Shown: positions 1-8,026, numbered from the stretch's first letter. The stretch is DNA of 19,206 bases from CAZXCK01 sp964639225 (GCA_964639225.1 CAZXCK010000079.1:1-19206), one strand, 5' to 3'. The notes: a model not told the origin generated them from the letters alone. A program made the numbers and translations.

Positions 1-1
1 G

Positions 2-925
2 GCCATGAGCGACAGCGCACGCGGTATCTTCCTCAAGCTGGGGCTGCGTCGCGCTCAGGCGATTTCGGTGGTGAACACGGCCATCATCGTCGAGACGGAC
101 GGCGACAGCATCACGCGGGCGACGATTACCCTGGGCAGCGTGGCCCCGGTGATCGTCCACGCCACCGAGGCGGAGTCTATCCTTAGCGGGCAGCCACTGG
201 GTGAAGCGGTCATCCGTCGTGCGGCTCGCGCTGCCGCCGCTGAGGTGAAACCCATCGACGATGTGCGCGCTACCGCCGCCTATCGCACCGAGATGGTACG
301 GGTGATGGTCGCGCGCGGTCTGCGGACGCTGGCCACCAACACCCAGGCCGTCAGCTGGCCGCAGCAACCTGCGATGCTGTGGGGTCCGCACCAGGCCAGG
401 GTCGAAAACGGCCTGTCCGCCAGCGTGGAACATATCCTCGGTCAACCAATCGAGACCGTCGTCAACGGCCAGTCGATGCGCGCCACCACCGGCCAGGACA
501 AGACTCTGCTGCGCTTCCTGCGTGAGGATTTGCACCTGCCCGGCACCAAAGAGGGCTGCGCCGAGGGTGAGTGTGGCGCTTGCACCGTGTTCCTGGACGG
601 CGTAGCCGTGATGGCCTGCATGGTTCCCGCGCCACGCGCGCACGGCGCTGAGATCGTCACCGTCGAGGGGCTGCAGAACACCGAGACGCTGCACCCCATC
701 CAGGAGGCGTTCATCGATGAAGGCGCGGTCCAGTGCGGTTACTGCACACCCGGATTTCTGATGTCTGGCGCCAAGCTGCTGGAAGAACATCCACAGCCCA
801 CCGAAGCCCAGATTCTGAACAGCATCAGCGGCAACCTGTGTCGCTGCACGGGTTACTACAAAATAGTCGATGCGTTTAAGCAGGCCAGTCAGCAGTCGGA
901 GCCGACCAGCGAAGGCCAGGACTGA
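2..925 (+). CDS. Molybdenum hydroxylase FAD-domain/[2Fe-2S] fused subunit (5' partial)
   Basis: This is the electron-transfer part of a xanthine dehydrogenase-type molybdenum hydroxylase. The frame is open to the left edge. The ATG at 5 falls inside a typical flavoprotein stretch (FLKLGLRRAQAIS), so the true start probably lies upstream. Counting from that ATG, residues 1-110 resemble the C-terminal domain of CO dehydrogenase-type FAD subunits. Residues about 150-225 are a plant-type ferredoxin domain with C185, C190, C193 and C205. Residues 230-295 are the second [2Fe-2S] domain with C244, C247, C279 and C281. All eight cluster ligands are present. In many relatives the FAD and iron-sulfur parts are separate polypeptides; here they are joined in the order FAD then FeS. 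It would pass electrons from the Mo subunit at 3351-5597. Substrate cannot be read from this part. Confidence 0.9.
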   Translation, partial: AMSDSARGIFLKLGLRRAQAISVVNTAIIVETDGDSITRATITLGSVAPVIVHATEAESILSGQPLGEAVIRRAARAAAAEVKPIDDVRATAAYRTEMVRVMVARGLRTLATNTQAVSWPQQPAMLWGPHQARVENGLSASVEHILGQPIETVVNGQSMRATTGQDKTLLRFLREDLHLPGTKEGCAEGECGACTVFLDGVAVMACMVPAPRAHGAEIVTVEGLQNTETLHPIQEAFIDEGAVQCGYCTPGFLMSGAKLLEEHPQPTEAQILNSISGNLCRCTGYYKIVDAFKQASQQSEPTSEGQD

Positions 926-953
926 CAGCGGTCGAACAAAGGGGGGACACATC

Positions 954-1352
954 ATGTCTTTTGAGGACGAATATGCCGTAAAACGACGCAAAAAAAGCAT
1001 CATTCACGGTCTGCTGCCAGTGTTCGGGCTGATCCTGGCGGTGGCGCTGGGTGCTATCGCCTGGGTAGCATCGGAGCCGCTGCACGAGCTTGTTGTACGC
1101 AACATGCCCCAGTTTCCGTACACACAGGAGGGCCAGTGGATGGTAGCCGGCATCACCTGGCTGCTGCTGCTGCTGGTCTCTGGTATGCTGTATGCGCTGC
1201 TGGCACCCAAACCACCCAAGATCATCTCCGAACGGCAGCTAGGGCAGGAACGCCGCGCCAAGCAGGCGGAGATCGCCGCCAAGCGCAAGCGTCGCAAGCA
1301 GATCGCGCGCAAAGTATCTGAAGAGCGCCAGCGCGCTGAGAAGAAGCGCTAA
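954..1352 (+). CDS. Small two-helix membrane protein of unknown function
   Basis: I do not recognise this 132-residue protein. The ATG at 954 is chosen because a strong purine-rich ribosome site (AAAGGGGGG, 939-947) sits 6 nt upstream; the longer frame from 870 overlaps the preceding gene and lacks this. Residues 18-39 and 62-83 are two hydrophobic membrane segments joined by a short loop (about 40-61). Both ends carry positive charge, so the N-terminus and the tail are probably cytoplasmic. Residues 96-132 are a highly charged Lys/Arg/Glu tail, probably helical. It lies 28 nt after the FAD/FeS gene on the same strand and is likely co-transcribed with it. It could anchor something at the membrane, but nothing in the sequence proves that. 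I have no family name for it. Confidence 0.7.
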   Translation: MSFEDEYAVKRRKKSIIHGLLPVFGLILAVALGAIAWVASEPLHELVVRNMPQFPYTQEGQWMVAGITWLLLLLVSGMLYALLAPKPPKIISERQLGQERRAKQAEIAAKRKRRKQIARKVSEERQRAEKKR

Positions 1353-1414
1353 CTCGTTTTAACCCGTATTTAACGTGCGGGTGGTACGCTGACATTATTC
1401 CGTATCAGATACAC

Positions 1415-1441
1415 AGGCGGTCGCCAGTTGGCGCACCGCCT
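1415..1441 (+). other. Stem-loop just upstream of the 1454 ribosome binding site
   Basis: AGGCGGT (1415-1421) pairs perfectly with ACCGCCT (1435-1441). Inside it CGCC (1422-1425) pairs with GGCG (1430-1433) around the loop AGTT, with only C1434 bulged. The stem ends 2 nt before the GAGGA ribosome site at 1443-1447. No T-run follows, so it does not look like an intrinsic terminator. It could modulate translation or mark an mRNA processing point. Confidence 0.5.
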
Positions 1442-1453
1442 TGAGGATATTCT

Positions 1454-3241
1454 ATGGATAGGACCGTCCCCAAAACTGGCAGCGAAGAAATCGAACTGTA
1501 CATGCGCACCTACTATTCCTTGCTGCGCTCTACCGACACCATCCAGATTGAAACGCTGGAGGAGAGCCACAAAGCGATGGAATCGTCCCTGCACGTCAAG
1601 GCGCGCTCCACCGAGCCAGATATCGCCGCACTGACCTACAGCGGCCTGCGTCTGCCGCCGGTCATGCCCGATGTCGATTACATTGTCGTCGGTCAGATCG
1701 AGCAATCCTTCGCCAATGCCGGTTATGGCAGCGTCGAGGAATGGGAACGGGTCTATGCGCCGGGGCGCCGCCGCCGCGTTCATTATGACGGTCAACGCAC
1801 GCTGGCGGTATTTATCGCCAGCCGCTCGGACATCGACGACATTATGCCCATCCTCACCGCCTATCAGATCGAGTGGAACAAGCTGCATCTGCTGCTGCAA
1901 AGCGAAGTCGCCAAGCTGTTCCTGGCGCAGCATCACAACCGGCGCTCATCGCTGAGCGAAGGCGAAGCAGAACTGCTGGCCAATGCGTTGCAGATCACCA
2001 CCGATGACCTGCGCCGCCTGGAACTCATCTGGCGCGACGACTTCGTACCCACGCTGAACAAGATCGCCCACGCGCGCAAGCGCATCGGTCTCAAGCTGCT
2101 GGCGTCGTCGGTGGCGGCCTATCGCAAAGCAACGGCCTACTGGTGGGACGAGCTGGCCCAGCACGCCCACGCGATGGGCGTCGAACCCCGCCAGCGCCCG
2201 GTCTATTTTGTGTCGAGCAACACCCATTCGCTGCCGAATCTGCTGTGCGGTTACGCCTGGCGGCACGAAAAAGACCTGATCCAGTATATCCAGCAGACCG
2301 GCCACGAGTCGCTGCTGCAGGAGTATAAGGGTATCCTGGCCGAGGACCGGGAGACGAATCGCTACAACTTCCTGTATTACGTGCTCAAGAAATTCCTGGC
2401 CGAACGCGCCGACGAGCAGGCGCGTGTCGAAGCCGACGAACAGGAAACCGGCATCTACCGGGTGCTGAACCGGCACGGCTTCCAGGTGGACGCGCAGATT
2501 ATCGAGGTTGCCAAGCTCAAAGCCGACTGGCTGGACCCACGCCTGTGCAATGACATCGACATCGACGCGCTGCGCGCCAGCGACGCGATTATCATCAACA
2601 TCGATTATCCGCTGGGGCTGGCGGCCTACGAGATTCTCAACCGCATCACCGAACAGGTCAACGGCATACTGGGCATCTACGTGATGGGCAAAGCGGCCAC
2701 GCTCAACGGGCGCGTGGGCGATGTCATGATCCCCAACGTGGTCCACGACGAGCACTCGCAGAACACGTACATGTTCAGCAACTGCTTTATGGCCCGCGAT
2801 GTGGCGCCGTTTATGGCTTACGGCATGGTGCTGGACAACCAGAAGGCCATCAGCGCGCCGGGCACTTTTTTGCAGAATCCGCGTTATATGAGCGTGTTTT
2901 ACAAAGAGGGCTACACCGATATCGAGATGGAAGGCGGACCGTATCTATCGGGCGTGTATGAGGCGTATCGTCCCAACCGCCATCCGCACAATGAGATCGT
3001 CAGCCTGCACGGTGTACCCTTCGACCTGGGCTTTCTGCACTACGCCTCGGATACACCGATGGGACGCGGTCACAACCTGGGGACCAGCAACCTGAGTTAC
3101 TTCGGTGTGGACCCCACCTACGCCACCGCTATCGCGATTCTGCGCCGCATTCTGGCACGCGAAGCCGAGCGCATGCGCCGGTCCGGGCTGGTCAGCCATG
3201 ACGACGCGCCGGTTCATACGGCAGCCGAAGCCGTTGAATAA
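1454..3241 (+). CDS. Uncharacterised 595-aa protein with phosphorylase-like C-terminus
   Basis: The function is unknown. The start ATG follows AGGA (1444-1447) at 6 nt. The N-terminal two thirds are mostly helical and charged, with no recognised catalytic motif. From about residue 340 the sequence becomes alternating strand/helix. GKAATLNGRVGDVMIP (412-427) recalls the glycine-rich and GD-hIP segments of purine nucleoside phosphorylases and AMP nucleosidase. DIEMEGGPYLSG (489-500) recalls the ME substrate-binding motif of that superfamily. I believe such proteins fall in an unnamed Pfam DUF (possibly DUF6909, from memory and unverified). The gene lies between two subunits of a molybdenum hydroxylase, where release of a purine base from a nucleoside would make sense; this is inference. 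No signal peptide or membrane segment is seen. Confidence 0.75.
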   Translation: MDRTVPKTGSEEIELYMRTYYSLLRSTDTIQIETLEESHKAMESSLHVKARSTEPDIAALTYSGLRLPPVMPDVDYIVVGQIEQSFANAGYGSVEEWERVYAPGRRRRVHYDGQRTLAVFIASRSDIDDIMPILTAYQIEWNKLHLLLQSEVAKLFLAQHHNRRSSLSEGEAELLANALQITTDDLRRLELIWRDDFVPTLNKIAHARKRIGLKLLASSVAAYRKATAYWWDELAQHAHAMGVEPRQRPVYFVSSNTHSLPNLLCGYAWRHEKDLIQYIQQTGHESLLQEYKGILAEDRETNRYNFLYYVLKKFLAERADEQARVEADEQETGIYRVLNRHGFQVDAQIIEVAKLKADWLDPRLCNDIDIDALRASDAIIINIDYPLGLAAYEILNRITEQVNGILGIYVMGKAATLNGRVGDVMIPNVVHDEHSQNTYMFSNCFMARDVAPFMAYGMVLDNQKAISAPGTFLQNPRYMSVFYKEGYTDIEMEGGPYLSGVYEAYRPNRHPHNEIVSLHGVPFDLGFLHYASDTPMGRGHNLGTSNLSYFGVDPTYATAIAILRRILAREAERMRRSGLVSHDDAPVHTAAEAVE

Positions 3242-3267
3242 CATCATCAGCATTTCGGGTTTTGCGT

Positions 3268-3273
3268 TATAAT
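3268..3273 (+). promoter_or_regulatory. Possible promoter -10 box before the Mo subunit gene
   Basis: TATAAT is a perfect -10 hexamer in the 109-nt gap before the TTG start at 3351. No good -35 hexamer lies 16-18 nt upstream (3245-3250 is CATCAG), so it may be weak, activated, or fortuitous. It could allow separate transcription of the last three genes of the cluster. Confidence 0.35.
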
Positions 3274-3350
3274 CGATTAGGATAGCAGGCGCTGGCGACA
3301 CCGCCCGCGCTCTGTTGTGTTTTACCGGCTAGCTCACAGGACGATTAACG

Positions 3351-5597
3351 TTGTCACGAGATAAAACGATTGTCATCGGCCAGACAGTTAAACGCATCGA
3401 CGCACGGGGCAAGGTGACGGGCGAGACCCCCTATCCCGGTGACATTGACATGGACGGCCAGCTCTGGCTCAAGATTCGCTTCAGCGATCGAGCGCACGCC
3501 CGCATTCTCCGCATCGACACGAGCGCCGCCGAGGCGCTGCCGGGTGTGGTAGCCGTCTTTACGGCCAAAGACATCCCGGTGAACGAGTACGGGCTGGTTA
3601 TCAAGGATCAGCCGGTGCTGTGCGGGCCGGGCACCAGCGTTCCCGGCGGGGATATCGTGCGCTGTTACATGGATAACATCGCTGTCGTCGTCGCCGAGAC
3701 AGAAGCCATCGCTGCTAAGGCCGCCCGGCTAATCGAAGTCGAATACGAGGACCTGCCGCCCGTCTTTGACCCGGAAGCGGCCATGCAGGATGGCGCGCCC
3801 CAGCTCCACGAACACACGCCGAACAACATCCTGTGCCATTATCGCATTCGCAACGGAGACATGGAAGCCGCCTGGAAGCGCGCCGATGTCGTCGTCGAGG
3901 GCGTTTACACCACCGGTTACCAGGAACACGCCTATCTTCAGCCGGAGGCCGGCCTGGGCTACATCGACGAGGAAGGCCGCGTGACGGTCATCGTCGCCGG
4001 ACAGTGGACGCACGAAGACCTGTGGCAGATTGCCCACGCCCTGGACCTGCCCGAAGATCGCGTGCGCGTCAAGTACGCGGCGATTGGCGGGGCCTTTGGC
4101 GGGCGCGAGGATATGTCGGTGCAGATCGTGCTGGCGCTGGCCGCCTTGAGGCTGGGCCGTCCGGTGAAAGCTATCTGGAGCCGCGAGGAGTCGATCCATT
4201 ATCATCACAAACGCCATCCGATCAAGATTCACGCGCGCTGGGGCGCTACCCGTGACGGCTGCGTGATCGCTGCCGAGGCGACTATCGTCGGCGACGCGGG
4301 CGCTTACAATTACACAAGCACCAAGGTGATGGGCAACGCCAACCTGACCGTCACCGGTCCGTACGATATTCCCAACGTCCACATCGACACGTATGGCATC
4401 TACACCAACAACATCCCCACCGGTGCGTTTCGCGGTTTTGGCGCACCCCAGGCGGCTTTCTGCGCTGAAGGCCAGATGAACAGGCTGGCGCAAGCTCTGG
4501 GCATGGATCCGCTGGAGATTCGCCTGAAGAACAGCCTGCGCGAGGGCAGCATGCTGTCCGTCGGGACGCCGCTGCCACCGGGTGTGACCATGCCGCAGGT
4601 GATCGAAGCCTGCGGCGAGAACAGCTTCTGGCAGCGGGTTGATGGCGGCTGGCAGCGCGAGGACAAGCCCGCACCCACCCAACCGACCCGCTGGCGCGGT
4701 CGTGGCGTAGCGGCAGGTTACAAAAATGTCGGCTACAGCTTCGGCTTCCCGGAGCGTTCCTGGGCGGCCATCGAGATTCACGGCGGCGCGGAGATCGAAC
4801 AGGTGGTTGTGCGGCAGGCGGGCGCGGACGTCGGCCAGGGCGCGCATACGGTCATCATGCAGATGGCCGCAGATGCCGTCGGCGTGCCACTGCATCAGGT
4901 CAAACTGGTCACCGCCGACACCGCCGAGACCGGCACCGCTGGCAGTGCTTCGGCTTCACGGCTGACGTTTATGGCGGGTAACGCCATTCGCGGCGCTGGT
5001 GAGCTGGCGCTGCACAAATGGAAAAACGAGGAACGCCCGGCTATCGCCGAGTATCTGTACCGGCCACCGCGCACCACGCCCTACGACCCGCAGACCGGCA
5101 GAAGCGAGCCAAACATCTCTTATGGTTATGCCTGCCAGGCGGTCGAGGTCGAGGTAGACATCGAGACCGGGCACATTCACCTGCTGAAAGTGGTGGCGGC
5201 CAACGACGTCGGCAAAGCGGTCAATCCGCAGCAGGTCGTCGGACAGATCGAGGGCGCGATCGTGCAGGCCCAGGGTTACGCACTGATGGAAAATCTGGTG
5301 TCACACGAGGGGCGCATCCTGAACCCGTACCTTTCGACCTACCTGATACCGACCGCGCTCGACGTACCAGCGGAGATCAAATCGGTCATACTGGAGTATC
5401 CCGATCCACGCGGCCCGTGGGGGGCGCGCGGCATGGCCGAGATGCCGTTCCTGCCGCTGGCCCCGGCTATCGCCGCTGCCGTCCACGACGCGACCGGCGT
5501 ATGGATCGACCAGATTCCGATGACGCCGGATCGTGTGGTAGCTGCCCTGCGCCAGCATGGCATCGGCGGAGACGATGGTGACGACGATGGTATTTGA
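3351..5597 (+). CDS. Xanthine dehydrogenase-family molybdopterin-binding subunit
   Basis: This is the catalytic large subunit of a molybdenum hydroxylase (748 aa, normal for a stand-alone Mo subunit). It begins at TTG 3351, preceded by AGGA (3338-3341). The family's N-terminal motif RIDARGKVTGETPY starts at about residue 15, which supports this start. Cofactor-binding signatures are visible: IGGAFGGRED (245-254), GAFRGFGAPQ (358-367), the GQGAHT segment (495-500) and TAGSASASR. The conserved active-site glutamate of the family aligns with E697 in GMAEMP, where canonical enzymes read GVGEPP. The protein should hydroxylate an N-heterocycle or aldehyde and feed electrons to the FAD/FeS subunit. 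The neighbouring YqeB and YqeC-MocA genes suggest a cytosine-dinucleotide cofactor and possibly a labile selenium ligand. The 3' end overlaps the next gene. The exact substrate is unresolved; xanthine is only one option. Confidence 0.92.
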   Translation: MSRDKTIVIGQTVKRIDARGKVTGETPYPGDIDMDGQLWLKIRFSDRAHARILRIDTSAAEALPGVVAVFTAKDIPVNEYGLVIKDQPVLCGPGTSVPGGDIVRCYMDNIAVVVAETEAIAAKAARLIEVEYEDLPPVFDPEAAMQDGAPQLHEHTPNNILCHYRIRNGDMEAAWKRADVVVEGVYTTGYQEHAYLQPEAGLGYIDEEGRVTVIVAGQWTHEDLWQIAHALDLPEDRVRVKYAAIGGAFGGREDMSVQIVLALAALRLGRPVKAIWSREESIHYHHKRHPIKIHARWGATRDGCVIAAEATIVGDAGAYNYTSTKVMGNANLTVTGPYDIPNVHIDTYGIYTNNIPTGAFRGFGAPQAAFCAEGQMNRLAQALGMDPLEIRLKNSLREGSMLSVGTPLPPGVTMPQVIEACGENSFWQRVDGGWQREDKPAPTQPTRWRGRGVAAGYKNVGYSFGFPERSWAAIEIHGGAEIEQVVVRQAGADVGQGAHTVIMQMAADAVGVPLHQVKLVTADTAETGTAGSASASRLTFMAGNAIRGAGELALHKWKNEERPAIAEYLYRPPRTTPYDPQTGRSEPNISYGYACQAVEVEVDIETGHIHLLKVVAANDVGKAVNPQQVVGQIEGAIVQAQGYALMENLVSHEGRILNPYLSTYLIPTALDVPAEIKSVILEYPDPRGPWGARGMAEMPFLPLAPAIAAAVHDATGVWIDQIPMTPDRVVAALRQHGIGGDDGDDDGI

Positions 5598-6414
5598 TCG
5601 CGTATTGGTGATGGTGCGCGGCGGCGGCGACCTGGCCAGCGGCGTCGTCTATCGCCTGCACCGGGCCGGTTTCCCGGTGGTCATCGCCGAACTGGCCGTG
5701 CCGCTGCTGGTACGGCGCGCGGTGAGCTTCGGCGAGGCGATGATGACGGGCACCGTCACTGTCGAGGACATCACGGCCAGGCGCATCGCCAGCGCCGCTG
5801 ACGTGCGTTCCACCATCGAACAGGGCGAGATTCCGGTGTTATGCGATCCGGACGGCAGCAGCATCGCCGAGTTACAGCCGGTGGTCATCGTCGATGCGCG
5901 CATGGAGAAGCGCAGTCTGGACACCCGCATCGACGACGCGCCGCTGGTCATCGCCCTGGGGCCAGGTTACAGCGCCGGTGAGAACTGCCATGCCGTCATC
6001 GAGACCAATCGCGGTCACTGGCTGGGGCGCGTCATCTGGAACGGCAGCGCCGAACCCGATACCGGCGTGCCGGGTCGTGTGGACGGCAAAGCCAAACACG
6101 ATCGGGTGCTGCGCGCCCCGGTTGAAGGGTATGTCGAGGCCCTGATCGACATTGGCGGCATCGTGGAAGCCGGTCAGGTCATCGCCACGGTGGACGGTCA
6201 ACCGGTCATCGCACCGTTCGCCGGCGTTCTGCGCGGCCTGGTCAACAGCCATCTACCGGTTCGGGCCGGCATGAAAATCGGCGATCTGGACCCCCGCAGC
6301 CGCCCGGAACACTGCTTCACCATTTCGGACAAATCGCTGGCCATCGGCGGGGGCGTTCTGGAAGCAATTTTATCCGCGCCGCAGGTGCGCGGAGTTTTAC
6401 AGGCCACACTATGA
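5587..6414 (+). CDS. yqeB: YqeB/EF2563-type selenium-dependent Mo hydroxylase maturation protein
   Basis: This protein (275 aa from the ATG at 5587) resembles the EF2563/YqeB family, found with selenium-dependent molybdenum hydroxylases. MVRGGGDLASG (residues 9-19) is the family's opening nucleotide-binding-like loop. LGPGYSAGENCHAVIETNRG and the following GVPG segment match its core. The C-terminal half holds a short biotinyl/lipoyl-like stretch (RAPVEGYVEALIDIGGIVEAG, first part at about 176-190). In-frame alternatives at 5557, 5575 (ATG) and 5578 (GTG) would add up to 10 residues. The GTG at 5578 lies 6 nt after GGAG (5568-5571), whereas 5587 fits family alignment best. The gene overlaps the Mo-subunit gene, and its stop codon overlaps the next ATG, indicating translational coupling. 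Its biochemical step is not established in the family. Confidence 0.82.
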   Translation: MVFDRVLVMVRGGGDLASGVVYRLHRAGFPVVIAELAVPLLVRRAVSFGEAMMTGTVTVEDITARRIASAADVRSTIEQGEIPVLCDPDGSSIAELQPVVIVDARMEKRSLDTRIDDAPLVIALGPGYSAGENCHAVIETNRGHWLGRVIWNGSAEPDTGVPGRVDGKAKHDRVLRAPVEGYVEALIDIGGIVEAGQVIATVDGQPVIAPFAGVLRGLVNSHLPVRAGMKIGDLDPRSRPEHCFTISDKSLAIGGGVLEAILSAPQVRGVLQATL

Positions 6415-7757
6415 AATTACAGCAGGCGTTTGGGATCGTTCGGGGCGATGTAGTCGCTCTGGTGGGCGCAGGCGGCAAAACATCGACGATGGTCAGCCTG
6501 GGCTATGAACTGGCCGAAATGGGCTGGCGCGTGCTGGCGACGACCACGACGCGCATCAGCAAAGATCAGATGAGCGTCATTCCGCGAGCCATCTCGCGCC
6601 ATATTGGCAGCGAGGCCATCTCACAGGCCCTCAACGAGGATCGCTTCGTATTCCTCTACGATTCGCTGAGCGAGTACAAAGTACATGGCCTGGACGTCGA
6701 GGCAATTCCCCAACTGCTGGACACCGTCGACAGCGATGTGATGCTGATCGAGGCGGACGGCGCGCGTGGGCGGTCGCTCAAAGCGCCCTATGCCCACGAG
6801 CCGGTGATCCCGATGGACACGTCGCTGGTCATCCCTATCGCGTCGCTGGGTGTGCTGGGCCAACCACTGGACGAGGAACACGTCTACAACGTGGAAGCCA
6901 TCACCAACCGCTATGGCTTCCCATTGGGCAGTCGCATTAAATCGGCGTGGGTGGCGCAGGTGATGCGCGACGAAACGCTGGGACTGAGCGGTATTCCATC
7001 GACCGCGCGCATCGTGGGGCTGCTCAACCAGGCGGATACACGCGGCTATGGCCGCGCCCGCGCCCGCATGATCGCCCGGTTGATGCTGCGCTCGCAGCGA
7101 TTTCACGGCGTCGCCATTGGCGCTGTGCGCAGTTCAGAGCCAATCTTCGAGGTGCAGCGTCCACTGGGGGCCGTCATCCTGGCAGCGGGCATGTCCAAGC
7201 GCATGGGGCAGTCCAAGATGCTGCTGCCCTGGGAGCAGCAAAAGACCATCATCGAACATATCACCGAGCAGGTACTGAACTCGCGTGTCGATCATGTGGT
7301 GGTTGTCACCGGGCATATGGCGCGGGAAGTACGCGAGGCCGTCGAGCCATTAGGGGCGCAGGTCGTCTATAACCGGTCGTATAAGACCGGCGAGATGCTG
7401 TCATCGCTGAAGGTGGGCCTCAACGCCATGCCGGACCACATCGCGGCGGCGCTGGTGGTTTTGGGCGACCAGCCGCGCATCCAGCCGCGCGTCATCTACC
7501 AGATCGCGCTGGCCTATGCTGAAGGCAAAAGTGAACTGATCGCGCCCAGTTTCGAACGGCGGCGCGGCCATCCCATCCTCATTGGGCGACGTTACTGGCC
7601 GGAGTTCTTCAACCTGCCGCGTGGTGGTGTCCCCCGCGAAGTCATCAACGCCCATGCGGACGACATTCACTATGTCAACGTCACAACCGACAGCGTGCTG
7701 CGCGACGTGGACACGCCGCAGGACTACAGCGACGAACGTTCGCGGGCCGGGCTGTAA
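6411..7757 (+). CDS. YqeC-MocA fusion: Mo hydroxylase accessory NTPase / molybdopterin cytidylyltransferase
   Basis: Two maturation proteins are joined in one 448-residue chain. Residues 1-240 match YqeC, a P-loop accessory protein of selenium-dependent hydroxylases: GAGGKTS (19-25), the TTTTRIS strand (44-50), IEADGARG (113-120) and the NQAD motif (206-209). Residues 250-448 match MocA, which transfers CMP to molybdopterin to make the cytosine dinucleotide cofactor: LAAGMSKRMGQSK (257-269), GDQP (352-355, metal-binding Asp), RGHP (385-388) and DVDTPQDY (432-439). In Escherichia coli these are two neighbouring genes, yqeC and mocA. The start ATG overlaps the upstream TGA (ATGA), so translation is coupled. 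The fusion places cofactor finishing and enzyme maturation in one product. NboR/MobA-like nucleotidyltransferases are the nearest alternatives for the second half, but the hydroxylase context favours MocA. Confidence 0.88.
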   Translation: MKLQQAFGIVRGDVVALVGAGGKTSTMVSLGYELAEMGWRVLATTTTRISKDQMSVIPRAISRHIGSEAISQALNEDRFVFLYDSLSEYKVHGLDVEAIPQLLDTVDSDVMLIEADGARGRSLKAPYAHEPVIPMDTSLVIPIASLGVLGQPLDEEHVYNVEAITNRYGFPLGSRIKSAWVAQVMRDETLGLSGIPSTARIVGLLNQADTRGYGRARARMIARLMLRSQRFHGVAIGAVRSSEPIFEVQRPLGAVILAAGMSKRMGQSKMLLPWEQQKTIIEHITEQVLNSRVDHVVVVTGHMAREVREAVEPLGAQVVYNRSYKTGEMLSSLKVGLNAMPDHIAAALVVLGDQPRIQPRVIYQIALAYAEGKSELIAPSFERRRGHPILIGRRYWPEFFNLPRGGVPREVINAHADDIHYVNVTTDSVLRDVDTPQDYSDERSRAGL

Positions 7758-7786
7758 CACTCCACCAGCATCACCAAACCAAACAA

Positions 7787-7817
7787 AAAGAGACAGACCG
7801 GGTTGATCTGTCTCTTT
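7787..7817. terminator. Bidirectional intrinsic terminator
   Basis: AAAGAGACAGA (7787-7797) and TCTGTCTCTTT (7807-7817) form a perfect 11-bp stem around a 9-nt loop. On the minus strand it is followed by a T-rich run (TTTTTGTTT across the stem base), suiting termination of the tRNA-Leu transcript. On the plus strand the stem itself ends in TTT and closes the molybdenum hydroxylase cluster. Confidence 0.85.
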
Positions 7818-7824
7818 CGTCAGG

Positions 7825-7908
7825 TGCCGAAGGTGGGAGTCGAACCCACACTCCCGTACGGGAACTACGCCCTGAACGTAGCGCGTCTGCCTATTCCGCC
7901 ACTTCGGC
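7825..7908 (-). tRNA. tRNA-Leu (anticodon CAG)
   Basis: On the minus strand this 84-nt sequence has a 7-bp acceptor stem, GCCGAAG with CTTCGGC, and A as discriminator base. The anticodon arm is CTACG-TTCAGGG-CGTAG, giving anticodon CAG. It has the long variable arm of a class II tRNA (CCCGTACGGG) and a T arm with GGTTCGACTCC. The discriminator is followed by CCT, so the full CCA end is not encoded. A promoter lies at 7941-7968 and a terminator at 7787-7817. Confidence 0.96.
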
Positions 7909-7940
7909 ATGGTATGCAGTTGTTATTCTGCAATGACGGA

Positions 7941-7968
7941 ATTGTAGCAAAGAAACGGCGGGAGTCAA
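7941..7968 (-). promoter_or_regulatory. Promoter for tRNA-Leu
   Basis: Reading the minus strand, TTGACT (7963-7968) and TACAAT (7941-7946) are separated by 16 nt. Both are one mismatch from the sigma-70 consensus. The 5' end of the tRNA lies about 30 nt downstream. Confidence 0.75.
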
Positions 7969-8026
7969 TGACGAAATTCCGGCAATTTCCGGGTGATTTT
8001 CGCCTGGCCGCCCGCCTGAAATAAAC

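Noticed and set aside
1946..2755. 269-residue minus-strand frame
   Set aside because: Antisense to the 595-residue protein gene; no ribosome site and no recognisable motif.
3729..4895. 388-residue minus-strand frame
   Set aside because: Entirely antisense to the Mo-subunit gene, which has clear family motifs; long reverse frames are expected at this GC content.
7401..7910. 169-residue minus-strand frame beginning PKWRNRQTRYVQG
   Set aside because: Its first part is the translation of tRNA-Leu, a well-known false protein start, and the rest is antisense to the YqeC-MocA gene.
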